Shown: positions 56,381 to 64,000 of the stretch, piece after piece
Layout of the letters: the number at the start of each line of letters is the position of its first letter
How positions within the stretch are numbered: position 1 is the stretch's first letter
From: Helicobacter sp. MIT 21-1697
GTDB taxonomy: Bacteria; Campylobacterota; Campylobacteria; Campylobacterales; Helicobacteraceae
Direction of reading: 5' to 3'
Length of the DNA: 64,000 nt
Assembly (NCBI RefSeq): GCF_026241255.1
Contig: NZ_JAPHNC010000005.1
Span: forward strand, 97,780 to 161,779
Translations under genes and position numbers: made by a program
The notes under the pieces: model-generated
Databases searched by the model: none
Seen by the model: the letters and a program-made list of their open reading frames with translations, nothing else
What the model was told of the DNA's origin: nothing

Positions 56381-58396
56381 ATGAATGTTATAAGGATTCA
56401 TATTTTTAGGCGGCTTTTTATTCTCATCTCTTCTGTTTATGTATGCTCCATACATACACTTATAGCAGATACTCTTTCATCAACACCCATATTAGAATCT
56501 CACAATACTTCTATTGATATTCTCCTTGAAAAAGCTAAATCCCTCAACCTCGCAGATTCTAAGGAATGGAAAGACCTTTTGCATATTGATAAAAAAACAA
56601 GTGAAATCATCTCACCTTATTTTTTTCTCACTCACCTACCCTCAAAGAATCTCGCAGAAGATGAGCTTGAAGCAACTATTCGCGCATTTTATCAATCAAA
56701 AGAATCTGTGCAGATTCCACAAGAGATTTTACAAAAAGCTCAAAAGCAGATTCGTTTTTTTGCAGAAAATAACATTAAACTTCCTGTCCGCTCCATAGAA
56801 CAACAAGATTATCACGCTCTGTGTCGCTTTCCTGCGCGGTTTGCTTTTTTATCAAAACATCTTACCTTTACTTCCCTCCCACAAGTGCAATGTAGCGAAT
56901 TTCAAGCAATGCGTGATTATATCGCGCCTACAAAGGCAAGTATTATCTTTCCTTCAGCTCATATTAACTCCCCTGCTTCAATGTTTGGACATACATTTTT
57001 ACTTTTAGATTCTACCTTTCAATCCCGACTTCTCGCTTTTGCAATAAACTATCAAGCCGATGCAGACCCAAGAGAGGAAAATGCTATCGGATTTGCGTTC
57101 AAGGGGCTTTTTGGATTGCATACCGGGAGTTATTCTATTTTGCCCTATTATGATAAAATCAAAGAATACTCCAATACAGAATCCCGCGATATGTGGGAAT
57201 ATGAGCTCAATCTCACTCAAGAGGAAATCACACAGCTTTATAATCATATTTGGGAACTTACTGATGCATTTAGCTGGTATTATTTTTTTCATCGTAATTG
57301 CTCTTATAATATTTTGTGGTTACTTGAAGTAGCGCGTCCAAGCCTTGCCTTGCGGCATAAATTTATCTATCAAGTCAATCCCCCTGAAACACTCTTTGCC
57401 TTACAAGAAGCCAATCTCATTACGCATATCACCTATCGTCCAAGCAAACGAGCTAAACTGCTTTCTTATGAAAAAGTAATGAGCAATGCACAAGTCTCAC
57501 TCGCCAAATCTCTGGCTAAAGGCACAAAACAACCCAAAGATATTGTAGAGAATCCTCACTTAAATTTACACAATAAGCAATATATTTTAGAATCTGCCCT
57601 TGAGTTAAGCGAATATCGTTTTCTTAAAGGCAAACTTGATAAAGAGCAATACACGCAAATTGCTCATAACCTCGCCTCCACACGCTCAACACTTGGTGCG
57701 AGCAAGCCACCTTTTTTACCTACTCCATCTAATCCGCTTGAGGGCAACCAAAGCCTTAGAATCACTCCTTTGCTCTTTGGCAACAAACAAGGGTTGCACC
57801 CCGCACTTGATTTTAGAATCACTTTCCACGATATTACCGATAATGACAAAGGCTATCTTCAAGGCGCACAAATTGAGCTAATGCGCACTCTTGCTTACTT
57901 TGACACAAGCTTAAAAGAATCTAAGCTCAAACTCTATGAACTTAATATCCTTTCAGTCGCCTCAATCGCGCCAATAAGCAAATTTTTCAAACCCTTTTCT
58001 TATCGGCTAGAAAGCGGATTCAATCGGAGCTTCAATGATAATGCCTTGCATTATTTTGCAGCATTTGGCGGGGGACTATCTTTGAATCTTTCATCATTTG
58101 GATATGGATATTATCTGCTTGAGCCGACTTTTTTCCTTGATATACTCAATCGCTCTGATTTTGCCCTCAACCAAGTGCTTGGGATTGTCTTATCAGATAA
58201 TAATCGCCTCAAAGCGACTTTTGAATATAAATTCAAATCCTACACGCTCACGCATTTTAGTCAATCCTTTGATAGTACTTTGAGTATCAATCTCAAACAA
58301 AATCTCGCCTTTCTTGCAAGAGTGCAGATGCTTAAAAATGATATGTCTCCTTCATTGCAACCCACTTCAATGCTGGGCGTAAGACTTTATTTTTAG
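56381..58396 (+). CDS. DUF4105 (Lnb-like) envelope protein
   Basis: About 671 residues from the ATG at 56381; the frame opens with a GTG three codons earlier. Signal peptide region MNVIRIHIFRRLFILISSVYV. Central DUF4105 motifs are FPSAHINSPASMFGHTFLL and YSILPYYDKIKEYSNTESRDMWEYELNLT, then FFHRNCSYNILWLLEV, in which His/Asn/Cys are conserved. The C-terminal part (about 480-670) has beta-strand character with alternating aromatic residues and ends in VRLYF, resembling an outer-membrane barrel. No enzymatic role known. The stop overlaps the convergent glycosylase stop by four bases. Confidence 0.82.
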   Translation: MNVIRIHIFRRLFILISSVYVCSIHTLIADTLSSTPILESHNTSIDILLEKAKSLNLADSKEWKDLLHIDKKTSEIISPYFFLTHLPSKNLAEDELEATIRAFYQSKESVQIPQEILQKAQKQIRFFAENNIKLPVRSIEQQDYHALCRFPARFAFLSKHLTFTSLPQVQCSEFQAMRDYIAPTKASIIFPSAHINSPASMFGHTFLLLDSTFQSRLLAFAINYQADADPREENAIGFAFKGLFGLHTGSYSILPYYDKIKEYSNTESRDMWEYELNLTQEEITQLYNHIWELTDAFSWYYFFHRNCSYNILWLLEVARPSLALRHKFIYQVNPPETLFALQEANLITHITYRPSKRAKLLSYEKVMSNAQVSLAKSLAKGTKQPKDIVENPHLNLHNKQYILESALELSEYRFLKGKLDKEQYTQIAHNLASTRSTLGASKPPFLPTPSNPLEGNQSLRITPLLFGNKQGLHPALDFRITFHDITDNDKGYLQGAQIELMRTLAYFDTSLKESKLKLYELNILSVASIAPISKFFKPFSYRLESGFNRSFNDNALHYFAAFGGGLSLNLSSFGYGYYLLEPTFFLDILNRSDFALNQVLGIVLSDNNRLKATFEYKFKSYTLTHFSQSFDSTLSINLKQNLAFLARVQMLKNDMSPSLQPTSMLGVRLYF

Positions 58397-58950
58397 ATTT
58401 TTTGGACTAGATTCTCTAAAAGTGCATATTCTCGCAGAATCTGCCACGATTCCACAAGCTTTTCATAGCTATAACGCGCATTTGCCGGACTTGATGAGGG
58501 AAGCAAAAAGACTTGTATCTGCTCACACATCTGTGCATTAAAAAATCGCATAAAAAGCTCATACGCTTTGCGTCCATTGCAAAAAATAGCATTGATTTTT
58601 GCACTTGAGAGTATCACTGATATGTCATTAGGCTTGGCATTACTCAAAGTGTTATCACTAGAATTATAAATATCGCACTCACGCACAATATCCCACAGGG
58701 CAATACGATATGTGAGTAAAAATTGCTTTTTGACATCTCTATTTTGTATGTTTATGTCAATTTCAGGGGCAAAAAGTGTAGCAAGAATACGCCAAAAACG
58801 ATTGCGCGAATGTGCATAATAAAATTGCTCATCGCGTGAAATCACAGAGGGAAATGAACCTAAAATCAGCACACGCGAATGCTTATTAAACACGGGTGCA
58901 AAGGGGTGAATGAGGTGCATTTTTTGCATTTGAATCTTATGAGTTGGCAA
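58393..58950 (-). CDS. DNA-deoxyinosine (hypoxanthine) glycosylase, uracil-DNA glycosylase superfamily
   Basis: 185 residues. The region HPFAPVFNKHSRVLILGSFPSVISRDEQFYYAHSRNRFWRILATLF matches the small hypoxanthine-DNA glycosylases (UDG family), with a Ser/Asn motif RNRFWR and the C-terminal LPSSSPANARYSYEKL (motif 2-like SSSPA). It would excise hypoxanthine from deaminated adenine. An ATG at 58917 (MHLIHPF) is an alternative start. Convergent with DUF4105. Confidence 0.82.
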   Translation of the reverse strand: MPTHKIQMQKMHLIHPFAPVFNKHSRVLILGSFPSVISRDEQFYYAHSRNRFWRILATLFAPEIDINIQNRDVKKQFLLTYRIALWDIVRECDIYNSSDNTLSNAKPNDISVILSSAKINAIFCNGRKAYELFMRFFNAQMCEQIQVFLLPSSSPANARYSYEKLVESWQILREYALLENLVQKI

Positions 58951-59029
58951 TGTTTATCCTCTCAATTTTCTTTAAAATCTGCTTTGATTTTTTAGATATA
59001 TGATTCTAACCTAATTTAACAATTCTCTA

Positions 59030-59035
59030 TATAAT
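59030..59035 (+). promoter_or_regulatory. -10 box for the amino-acid ABC transporter operon
   Basis: TATAAT 26 bases before the first permease ATG, in a 110-base gap divergent from the DNA glycosylase. No -35 match at normal spacing. Confidence 0.5.
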
Positions 59036-59061
59036 GCCACTTTTTATACCAAAGGAAGAGT

Positions 59062-59721
59062 ATGCTAGATTTTGATTTTATGCGTCAATGTGTGCCGATG
59101 TTTGCCAAAGCTCTCTCTTTGACTTTATATATCTCATTTTTTGGCATTGCACTCTCTCTTATCATTGGCTTTATTGCAGCGTGGATTCTCTTTTTAAGAG
59201 TGCGACTTCTTAGCCCCATTGTAGCGCTCTATGTGGAGTTAGCGCGTAACACGCCACTGCTTATCCAGCTCTTTTTTCTCTACTATGGATTGCATAGTGT
59301 CATAGGCATAAATCTCAACGAATATGTGTGTGCTATCGCAGGTTTAGCATTTTTGGGCGGTGGGTATATGTGCGAGAGTTTCCGCACAGGTTTAGAATCT
59401 CTTCCGTACTCACAAATTGAGAGCGCACAAAGCATAGGCTTGCAATCTCATCAAATGATGTTTTATATTATCCTGCCTCAATCCCTTAGTGTTGCTTTGC
59501 CCTCTGTGGGTGCAAATGTCATTTTTCTTTTGAAAGAAACTTCAGTTGTAAGCGTCATCGCTTTGGCAGATATTATGTTTGTAACCAAAGATATTATCAC
59601 ACATTATTACAAAACAAATGAAGCCCTAACTCTGCTTGTGCTAAGCTACCTCATCGTGCTTTTACCACTCTCTGTGGGCTTTTCACTCCTTGAGCGATTC
59701 TATAAAAAGCGAGTGTTATAA
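59062..59721 (+). CDS. Amino-acid ABC transporter permease (HisM/GlnP type), first copy
   Basis: 219 residues with about five membrane segments and the EAA loop ESAQSIGLQSHQMMFYIILPQSL that docks the ATPase. PLLIQLFFLYYGL is typical of the polar amino-acid family. It overlaps the second permease by one base. Expected to pair with the following permease as a heterodimer. No substrate can be deduced. Confidence 0.9.
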   Translation: MLDFDFMRQCVPMFAKALSLTLYISFFGIALSLIIGFIAAWILFLRVRLLSPIVALYVELARNTPLLIQLFFLYYGLHSVIGINLNEYVCAIAGLAFLGGGYMCESFRTGLESLPYSQIESAQSIGLQSHQMMFYIILPQSLSVALPSVGANVIFLLKETSVVSVIALADIMFVTKDIITHYYKTNEALTLLVLSYLIVLLPLSVGFSLLERFYKKRVL

Positions 59722-60377
59722 TGGAAATATTTTTTATTGGCTCAAACTTCGCTCGGCTTTTGCAAGGTGTGCTTCTCACACTTGAAATTGCTCTTATCTC
59801 TATTATCTTTGCTACATTTGGCGGACTTATTTTAGGTTTTGTGATGACTGGACGAAGCCTCATTATACGCGGGATATGTAGATTCTATCTTGAATGCGTG
59901 CGTATTATCCCTATCCTCGCGTGGCTTTTTATTGTGTTTTTTGGGATTTCACAACAATTTGACATAAATCTTAGTGCCATAACAAGCGCGATTATCGTCT
60001 TTAGTCTGTGGGGCGTGGCTGAAGTGGGAGATTTGGTGCGTGGAGCTATCACTTCTTTGCCCAAACATCAAAATGAAAGTGGCAAAGCACTTGGTTTGAA
60101 ACAATGGCAAATTATGTGCTATATCATTTTCCCTCAAGCACTCCGCCGCCTTTTACCCTCAATCATTTCACTCTCAACGCGTATGATTAAGACAACTTCG
60201 CTTGTGGCATTACTCGGAGCTGTGGATTTGCTCAAAGTCGGACAGCAAATCATAGAGTTGAACAAATCTAATCCAAATGCAAGTTTTTGGGTGTATGGGG
60301 GGATTTTCTGCACTTATTTTATCCTATGTTACCCACTTTCATATCTAAGTAAAATGCTGGAGAAAAAATATCAATGA
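59721..60377 (+). CDS. Amino-acid ABC transporter permease, second copy
   Basis: 218 residues with about five membrane segments. The docking loop ESGKALGLKQWQIMCYIIFPQALRRLLPS and FLECVRIIPILAWLFIVFFGIS identify the polar amino-acid family. It starts on the last base of the first permease stop and overlaps the ATPase by four bases. Confidence 0.9.
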   Translation: MEIFFIGSNFARLLQGVLLTLEIALISIIFATFGGLILGFVMTGRSLIIRGICRFYLECVRIIPILAWLFIVFFGISQQFDINLSAITSAIIVFSLWGVAEVGDLVRGAITSLPKHQNESGKALGLKQWQIMCYIIFPQALRRLLPSIISLSTRMIKTTSLVALLGAVDLLKVGQQIIELNKSNPNASFWVYGGIFCTYFILCYPLSYLSKMLEKKYQ

Positions 60378-61126
60378 AATCAACACAAGACACACCACTT
60401 TTAAGTATATCTCATCTAAAAAAAACTTATAATGGAGTGCATTTTGTGCTTGATGACATTTCTATGCAAGTGCAAAAGGGCGAAGTCATCGTGATTTTAG
60501 GACCTAGTGGGTGTGGCAAAAGCACATTTTTGCGCTGCATTAATGGATTAGAATCTACTCAAGGTGGAGAAATTAAATTTAATAATGAAATCATTAATCT
60601 GCCAAAAACAAAATGGAATAAAATCCGCCAACACATCGGTATGGTGTTTCAAAGCTATGATTTATTCCCTCATATGAGCGTAATGGAAAATATTTTGCTC
60701 GGTCCCACAAAAGTGCAAAAACGCAATAAAAACGAAGTAATAGCACAAGCGCGGACACTTTTGGAACGCGTAGGACTCGGACACAAAATACAGACTTCGC
60801 CCAAAGAGTTAAGCGGAGGACAAAAACAACGCGTAGCTATCGTGCGTGCGCTGTGTATGAATCCACAAATTATGCTTTTTGATGAAGTAACCGCCTCGCT
60901 TGACCCTGAAATGGTAAAAGAAGTGCTTGAAGTAATACTAGAGCTTGCAAATGAGGGTATGACAATGCTTATTGTAACCCACGAAATGCGCTTTGCTCAA
61001 AAAGTCGCAGATAGAATCTGCTTTTTTGATGAGGGCAAGCTCGTAGAAGAATCTACGCCACAAGAGTTTTTTACCGCACCCAAAAGCCAAAGAGCACAAA
61101 AATTCCTGAATGTGTTTGAGCTCTAA
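60374..61126 (+). CDS. Amino-acid ABC transporter ATP-binding protein (GlnQ-like)
   Basis: 250 residues. Walker A GPSGCGKSTFLRCINGLE, signature LSGGQKQRVAIVRAL, Walker B IMLFDEVTASLDPEM, and the H-loop TLIVTHEMRFAQKVAD. All three transporter genes are overlapping. No periplasmic binding-protein gene is nearby, unlike most glutamine-type systems. Confidence 0.93.
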   Translation: MKSTQDTPLLSISHLKKTYNGVHFVLDDISMQVQKGEVIVILGPSGCGKSTFLRCINGLESTQGGEIKFNNEIINLPKTKWNKIRQHIGMVFQSYDLFPHMSVMENILLGPTKVQKRNKNEVIAQARTLLERVGLGHKIQTSPKELSGGQKQRVAIVRALCMNPQIMLFDEVTASLDPEMVKEVLEVILELANEGMTMLIVTHEMRFAQKVADRICFFDEGKLVEESTPQEFFTAPKSQRAQKFLNVFEL

Positions 61127-61177
61127 GAATCAACAAGCGTAAATTAGGATTTAATGGCTTTGATTCCCTCTTGTGTT

Positions 61178-61183
61178 ATAATG
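61178..61183 (+). promoter_or_regulatory. -10 box before the KAP NTPase gene
   Basis: TATAAT with an upstream TGTGT, 28 bases before the GTG start at 61212. A ribosome site AAAGGAA precedes the GTG. Confidence 0.4.
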
Positions 61184-61211
61184 AGTTATCATAATCTCAA
61201 AGGAATTTAAA

Positions 61212-61601
61212 GTGATAGTAAAAGATACTTTTTTTGATGAAAATAAGAATTGCACTTTTGAAAATGATAAACTCAACAGAAAAGATATTGCCATCAATTT
61301 AACTCATATTTTAAGGCATTCAGAGATAAATTCACAAGGCTTAATTCTTGCACTCAATGCACAATGGGGAAATGGCAAAACAACTTTTATTAAGATGTGG
61401 AAAAATATGCTTGATAAGGATTGTAAGATTCCCAATCTTTATTTCAGTGCTTGGGAGGAAGATTATACCAAAGAGCCTTTGATTTCTCTTTTAGGAGAAT
61501 TGAATCAGTATCTAAAAGAAAATAAAGTTAAAAATAAGGAATTTAATCAAGCAATAGGGTCTGTGCAAAAAATCTTAAAAGAACATTACCTGCTTTATTG
61601 A
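61212..61601 (+). CDS. KAP-family P-loop NTPase, 5' part of a frameshifted gene
   Basis: 129 residues from a GTG with AAAGGAA upstream. Walker A ALNAQWGNGKTTFIKMW lies near residue 47, followed by LYFSAWEEDYTKEPLISLLGEL, which resembles the KAP NTPase family that includes predicted membrane-associated ATPases of phages and plasmids. The frame ends KEHYLLY-stop. One extra A, in GAA/ACA near 61582 or in the A6 run 61567-61572, would carry it into the 3' part (SVQKILKETLPALLKVSVKG). Either a true frameshift or an A-tract length variant. Confidence 0.75.
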   Translation: MIVKDTFFDENKNCTFENDKLNRKDIAINLTHILRHSEINSQGLILALNAQWGNGKTTFIKMWKNMLDKDCKIPNLYFSAWEEDYTKEPLISLLGELNQYLKENKVKNKEFNQAIGSVQKILKEHYLLY

Positions 61602-62653
61602 AGGTAAGTGTGAAAGGCTTATTGAATAAAATTGCAATAGATAATGAATCATTTAAAGAACTCTCACGAGTATTAGTAGAGGATAGTGCAAAAGTATTAA
61701 TTGAACATTATTCACAAGAAAAGAAATGTTTAGAGCAGTTAAAAGAGAATCTAACAAAAGTCTTTGAACTTGTAGGCGCAAAAGAGAAACAGCCTTTTAT
61801 TATTTTTATAGACGAGATAGATCGCTGCCGTCCAACTTATGCGATTGAAATGTTAGAGAATATTAAACACCTCTTTGGGATTCCTCATCTTGTTTTTGTG
61901 ATTTCTATTGATAAGGTGCAGCTCTCTCAATCCATTCAAGCTATTTATGGGCAAATTGATACAGAGAATTATCTTAGGAGATTTTTTGATTTAGAATTTA
62001 TTTTACCTAATCCCTCTCCACAGAGATTTTGTGAATATTTGCAAGAGCAGTTAGGAATACAAACGAATCTTGCCCATATTTTCATAGCAGATAATTTTAC
62101 TTTGAGAGAATTACAGAAAATTCTCCCTCAAATTAAGCTGTTAGAAATACAACAATTACAAGACAATAATCAAGAATCTATTTTTGATATACGACACGCT
62201 ATTTTTATTCTACTTGTTAAAATTTACAGACCTGATTTGTATTTTCAGTTGCCAAATATTACAGATGCAGAAGGGATAATGGGGATAGTGGAGAAGCTTG
62301 TGTGTAAGGAGAAAGAGCCTTTGAATGAAAATCTTTTTGTTGAATATGTGAATCTTATTTATAGCTTATGCAATAAAATATATCAGCAAGATAGAACGTT
62401 TTTTGAACCCTCATTTCCAACTCAAGATAATATGACTAGAAAATGGTTTAAAATAAGAGGAACAAATATAATTCACATTGATTTAAACGAGTATTCTTAT
62501 ATCGTGCAAACTTATTGTAACTTTTTTGTTGGTAAAAGACGACAATGGAATCTTAGGCAAATAGATACAAATAAAATCATCACTGCCATTAACTTTACTT
62601 CTCAATTTGACATACAAGATAGGCAAATAAATAACGCAGTCATTAAAGATTAA
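61598..62653 (+). CDS. KAP-family P-loop NTPase, 3' part of the frameshifted gene
   Basis: 351 residues; the apparent TTG start at 61598 is an artefact of the frame change. The KAP signature Walker B region PFIIFIDEIDRCRPTYAIEMLENIKHLFGIPHLVF and VISIDKVQLSQSIQAIYG, then YLRRFFDLEFILPNPSPQRFCEYL, are present. KAP NTPases are sporadic and often tied to mobile elements or phage defence; a defence role here is only a possibility. No transmembrane helices are visible, unlike the eukaryotic KAP members. The C-terminal 100 residues have no match I know. Confidence 0.75.
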   Translation: MKVSVKGLLNKIAIDNESFKELSRVLVEDSAKVLIEHYSQEKKCLEQLKENLTKVFELVGAKEKQPFIIFIDEIDRCRPTYAIEMLENIKHLFGIPHLVFVISIDKVQLSQSIQAIYGQIDTENYLRRFFDLEFILPNPSPQRFCEYLQEQLGIQTNLAHIFIADNFTLRELQKILPQIKLLEIQQLQDNNQESIFDIRHAIFILLVKIYRPDLYFQLPNITDAEGIMGIVEKLVCKEKEPLNENLFVEYVNLIYSLCNKIYQQDRTFFEPSFPTQDNMTRKWFKIRGTNIIHIDLNEYSYIVQTYCNFFVGKRRQWNLRQIDTNKIITAINFTSQFDIQDRQINNAVIKD

Positions 62654-62690
62654 GAAGGTTTATTGTTCTGTTAGATTTGATTCTTTTATA

Positions 62691-63176
62691 TCATTTAAAG
62701 TGATACAATGTGCCATTTTCATTTATTTTTCCTAATTGACCTTTTTGAAGATAATGCGATTTACCACTATATTCATCAATAATTTTAAGGGTATTTCCTT
62801 TTAGCTCAAAGCTTGGGTTTGGACCACCGCAAAAATCAATTTCACCACGATATGAGATTTCCTTTTCTCCATTTTTTCGCTCAAAGATTCTCAAAATACC
62901 ACCATCACAAGCATTTCCCATAGGAGTATCTTGGAACACCCAAACATCATTCCAATTTTGAAGTCTTGCATAAAAAATCAAGCTTGGATTATATTCAAAT
63001 TCACAAGTTCTTTGATAAATTATTTTATTATTGATAGAGATGCTACATTGATTGTCTTTGGCATCTGTGGATATAGTCATTAAGTCGCTCTGAATCTCTT
63101 TTTGTATTTGTGATGAGATTTCATTTGCATTTAATAATGTGAGCAAAAAGAGTGAGTGTAAGAATATGTGTTTCAT
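62691..63176 (-). CDS. Secreted small protein of unknown function
   Basis: 161 residues with a signal peptide (MKHIFLHSLFLLTLLNANE). The mature part has four Cys (CSI, TCEFEY, NACDGG, DFCGGP), probably two disulfides. It contains a hydrophilic C-terminal half with FELKGNTLKIIDEYSGKSHYLQKG. I do not recognise the family. It is convergent with the KAP gene (37-base gap). Confidence 0.65.
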   Translation of the reverse strand: MKHIFLHSLFLLTLLNANEISSQIQKEIQSDLMTISTDAKDNQCSISINNKIIYQRTCEFEYNPSLIFYARLQNWNDVWVFQDTPMGNACDGGILRIFERKNGEKEISYRGEIDFCGGPNPSFELKGNTLKIIDEYSGKSHYLQKGQLGKINENGTLYHFK

Positions 63177-63328
63177 TTTTTATCCTTTGTATATTTCTAA
63201 GCCTTTGTTGTAGGGTTTGTTTTATTCCTTTAGACACAGAACATATTTTTGGCAGTTTTCAAACATACACTATTGAATTGAAGTATCATCTAAAAATTCT
63301 AAACTATATTTATCTTTTTGTAGTGCTT

Positions 63329-63967
63329 CTAATCAAAATCATATCCCCAATTACAATCCATTAAAACTTCGACACCTTTTGGATTCTGAAAAAAAGCGAT
63401 ATTGCAACCACACGGATTTGCAACCTTTTTAATCCACAATGTCCCTTGTTTGTCATACATGTAGCACCTTCTCCCATCATAATCAATTGAAGTTTGTATA
63501 ATCTCTTGAAAATCTATCTTTGGTAGAATTCTAACTAAAGATTCTATGCCCCTCTGCTTAATTTCCTCTTCACTCATAAAGTTTTGAGGATTACGAATTT
63601 TATTATAGACTGATTGAAGATTCTCATTATCAAAAACATAGAGACGATACATACCAGATGTTCCACAATTTGACTTGCACATATCATAATATTCCCAAAA
63701 ATTTTTCTCATCTGTCTTTAGCTTTAAACTTTGTTTGGCTTCCTTTATAGAAGCTAACACCTCTTGCCTATATTCTTTATAAAGTTTGTTATAGTCGCTA
63801 TTTTCTAAAGATTCTGTATAGTATTGTCTAAAATCAAAGTGTATTGAAAATCATTCAAATAAAGCAAAGTGCGAGAGAATAAGGAATATTTTAAAAATCA
63901 AAGTGCCACTCATATTTGGACAAAATGTAGAGTATTTTGCTACACTTTGTAGTAAGATTTTAGACAT
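63329..63967 (-). pseudogene. Unknown Cys-rich protein with in-frame UGA; probable nonsense-mutated gene
   Basis: A continuous reading frame with one in-frame TGA at 63853-63851. The upstream part (from the ATG at 63967) has a hydrophobic LIFKIFLILSHFALF, like a signal peptide. The downstream part (FSIHFDFRQYYTESLENSDYNKLYKEYRQEV, then a possible GTG start at 63760) looks coding and lacks any ATG, so the plain start at 63760 would truncate it. The rest has about six Cys (YDMCKSNCGTSGM, RRCYMY, NPCGCNIAFF, MDCNWGYDFD). Pseudogene, sequencing error, or less likely a Sec codon: no SECIS-like stem was searched for in detail here. Weak ribosome sites. Confidence 0.4.
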
Positions 63968-64000
63968 TTTCCAAACATCTTTATATATTATGTCTCAATG

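Noticed and set aside
63255..63330. Minus-strand sequence reading LEALQKDKYSLEFLDDTSIQ after the 63329 stop
   Set aside because: Looks coding but has no start and is blocked by stops upstream in its frame; could be chance or a relic. Too short to support.
63152..63364. 70-residue plus-strand ORF in the gap between the two unknown secreted genes
   Set aside because: Starts inside the coding sequence of the minus-strand secreted gene, no ribosome site, no similarity to known sequence.
63938..63955. Dyad CTACA-CTT-TGTAG near the right end
   Set aside because: Only 5-bp stem; not distinguishable from chance in AT-rich sequence.
1..64000. Search for CRISPR arrays, tRNA or rRNA genes, IS elements, att sites
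   Set aside because: No spaced direct repeats, cloverleaf-like sequence, transposase frame or terminal inverted repeat was recognised by eye.

Overview
This AT-rich window (clearly below 50 % GC by eye) comes from a Campylobacterota genome, most likely an enterohepatic Helicobacter close to H. hepaticus. Supporting signs are: gene orders that I recall from H. pylori (rplI-hslV-hslU-era-csd6; lolA divergent from secA followed by a LolC-type permease), an spc operon without rpmD, a selenocysteine formate dehydrogenase, a complete hyp set, poly-G/poly-C contingency tracts in surface-glycan genes, and extended -10 promoter boxes of the TATGnTAAAAT type. The species name is an inference; no database search was possible.

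Layout. 1-3959 (minus): formate dehydrogenase operon, comprising an iron-sulfur protein, a TorD-type chaperone, a small Tat-signal protein and the 5' two thirds of fdhA, which has an in-frame UGA (Sec) followed by a SECIS-like hairpin. 4125-6573 (minus): folate genes pabA and a pabB-pabC fusion. 6675-20610 (minus): one long S10/spc/alpha ribosomal cluster (rpsJ to rplQ) including secY, map, infA, rpmJ and rpoA, driven by a near-consensus promoter upstream of rpsJ. 20811-21895 (minus): a glycosyltransferase gene broken at a C10 tract. 21915-25403: a three-domain LplT-PlsC-acyl-ACP-synthetase fusion. 25450-29764: csd6, era, hslU, hslV, rplI. 29823-30527 (plus): YgjP-like metallopeptidase. 30571-34639: a periplasmic unknown, then trpGD and trpE. 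34677-39492: lolA / secA-permease-RRM protein. 39509-47528 (minus): hydrogenase maturation operon hypF-hypB-hypC-[GT25]-hypD-helicase-hypE. 47648-56345 (plus): pgk, a DUF455 protein, a sugar O-methyltransferase broken at a G11 tract, panD, ybaB, a PDZ protein, ispA, surE, tcdA, an unlisted 45-residue acidic protein, aguB, DUF3015. 56381-58396 DUF4105, then a DNA glycosylase (minus). 59062-61126: amino-acid ABC transporter. 61212 to the end: an accessory patch with a frameshifted KAP-family P-loop NTPase and two unknown proteins, one carrying an in-frame UGA.

How it works together. Most of the window is housekeeping: translation, Sec and Lol export, folate, tryptophan, pantothenate and isoprenoid supply, and proteostasis. 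Formate dehydrogenase and hydrogenase maturation point to H2/formate-driven respiration. Surface variation is overlaid on this through three long G/C tracts. Two switch whole glycan genes and are in the OFF register here. The third (G13) lies between a GT25 glycosyltransferase and hypD, inside the hyp operon; in the register present it makes one continuous reading frame, so slippage could couple LPS-type glycan decoration to [NiFe]-hydrogenase maturation. That locus is the most unusual thing I see.

No tRNA, rRNA, CRISPR array or insertion sequence was recognised. No stretch over about 300 bases lacks a gene.
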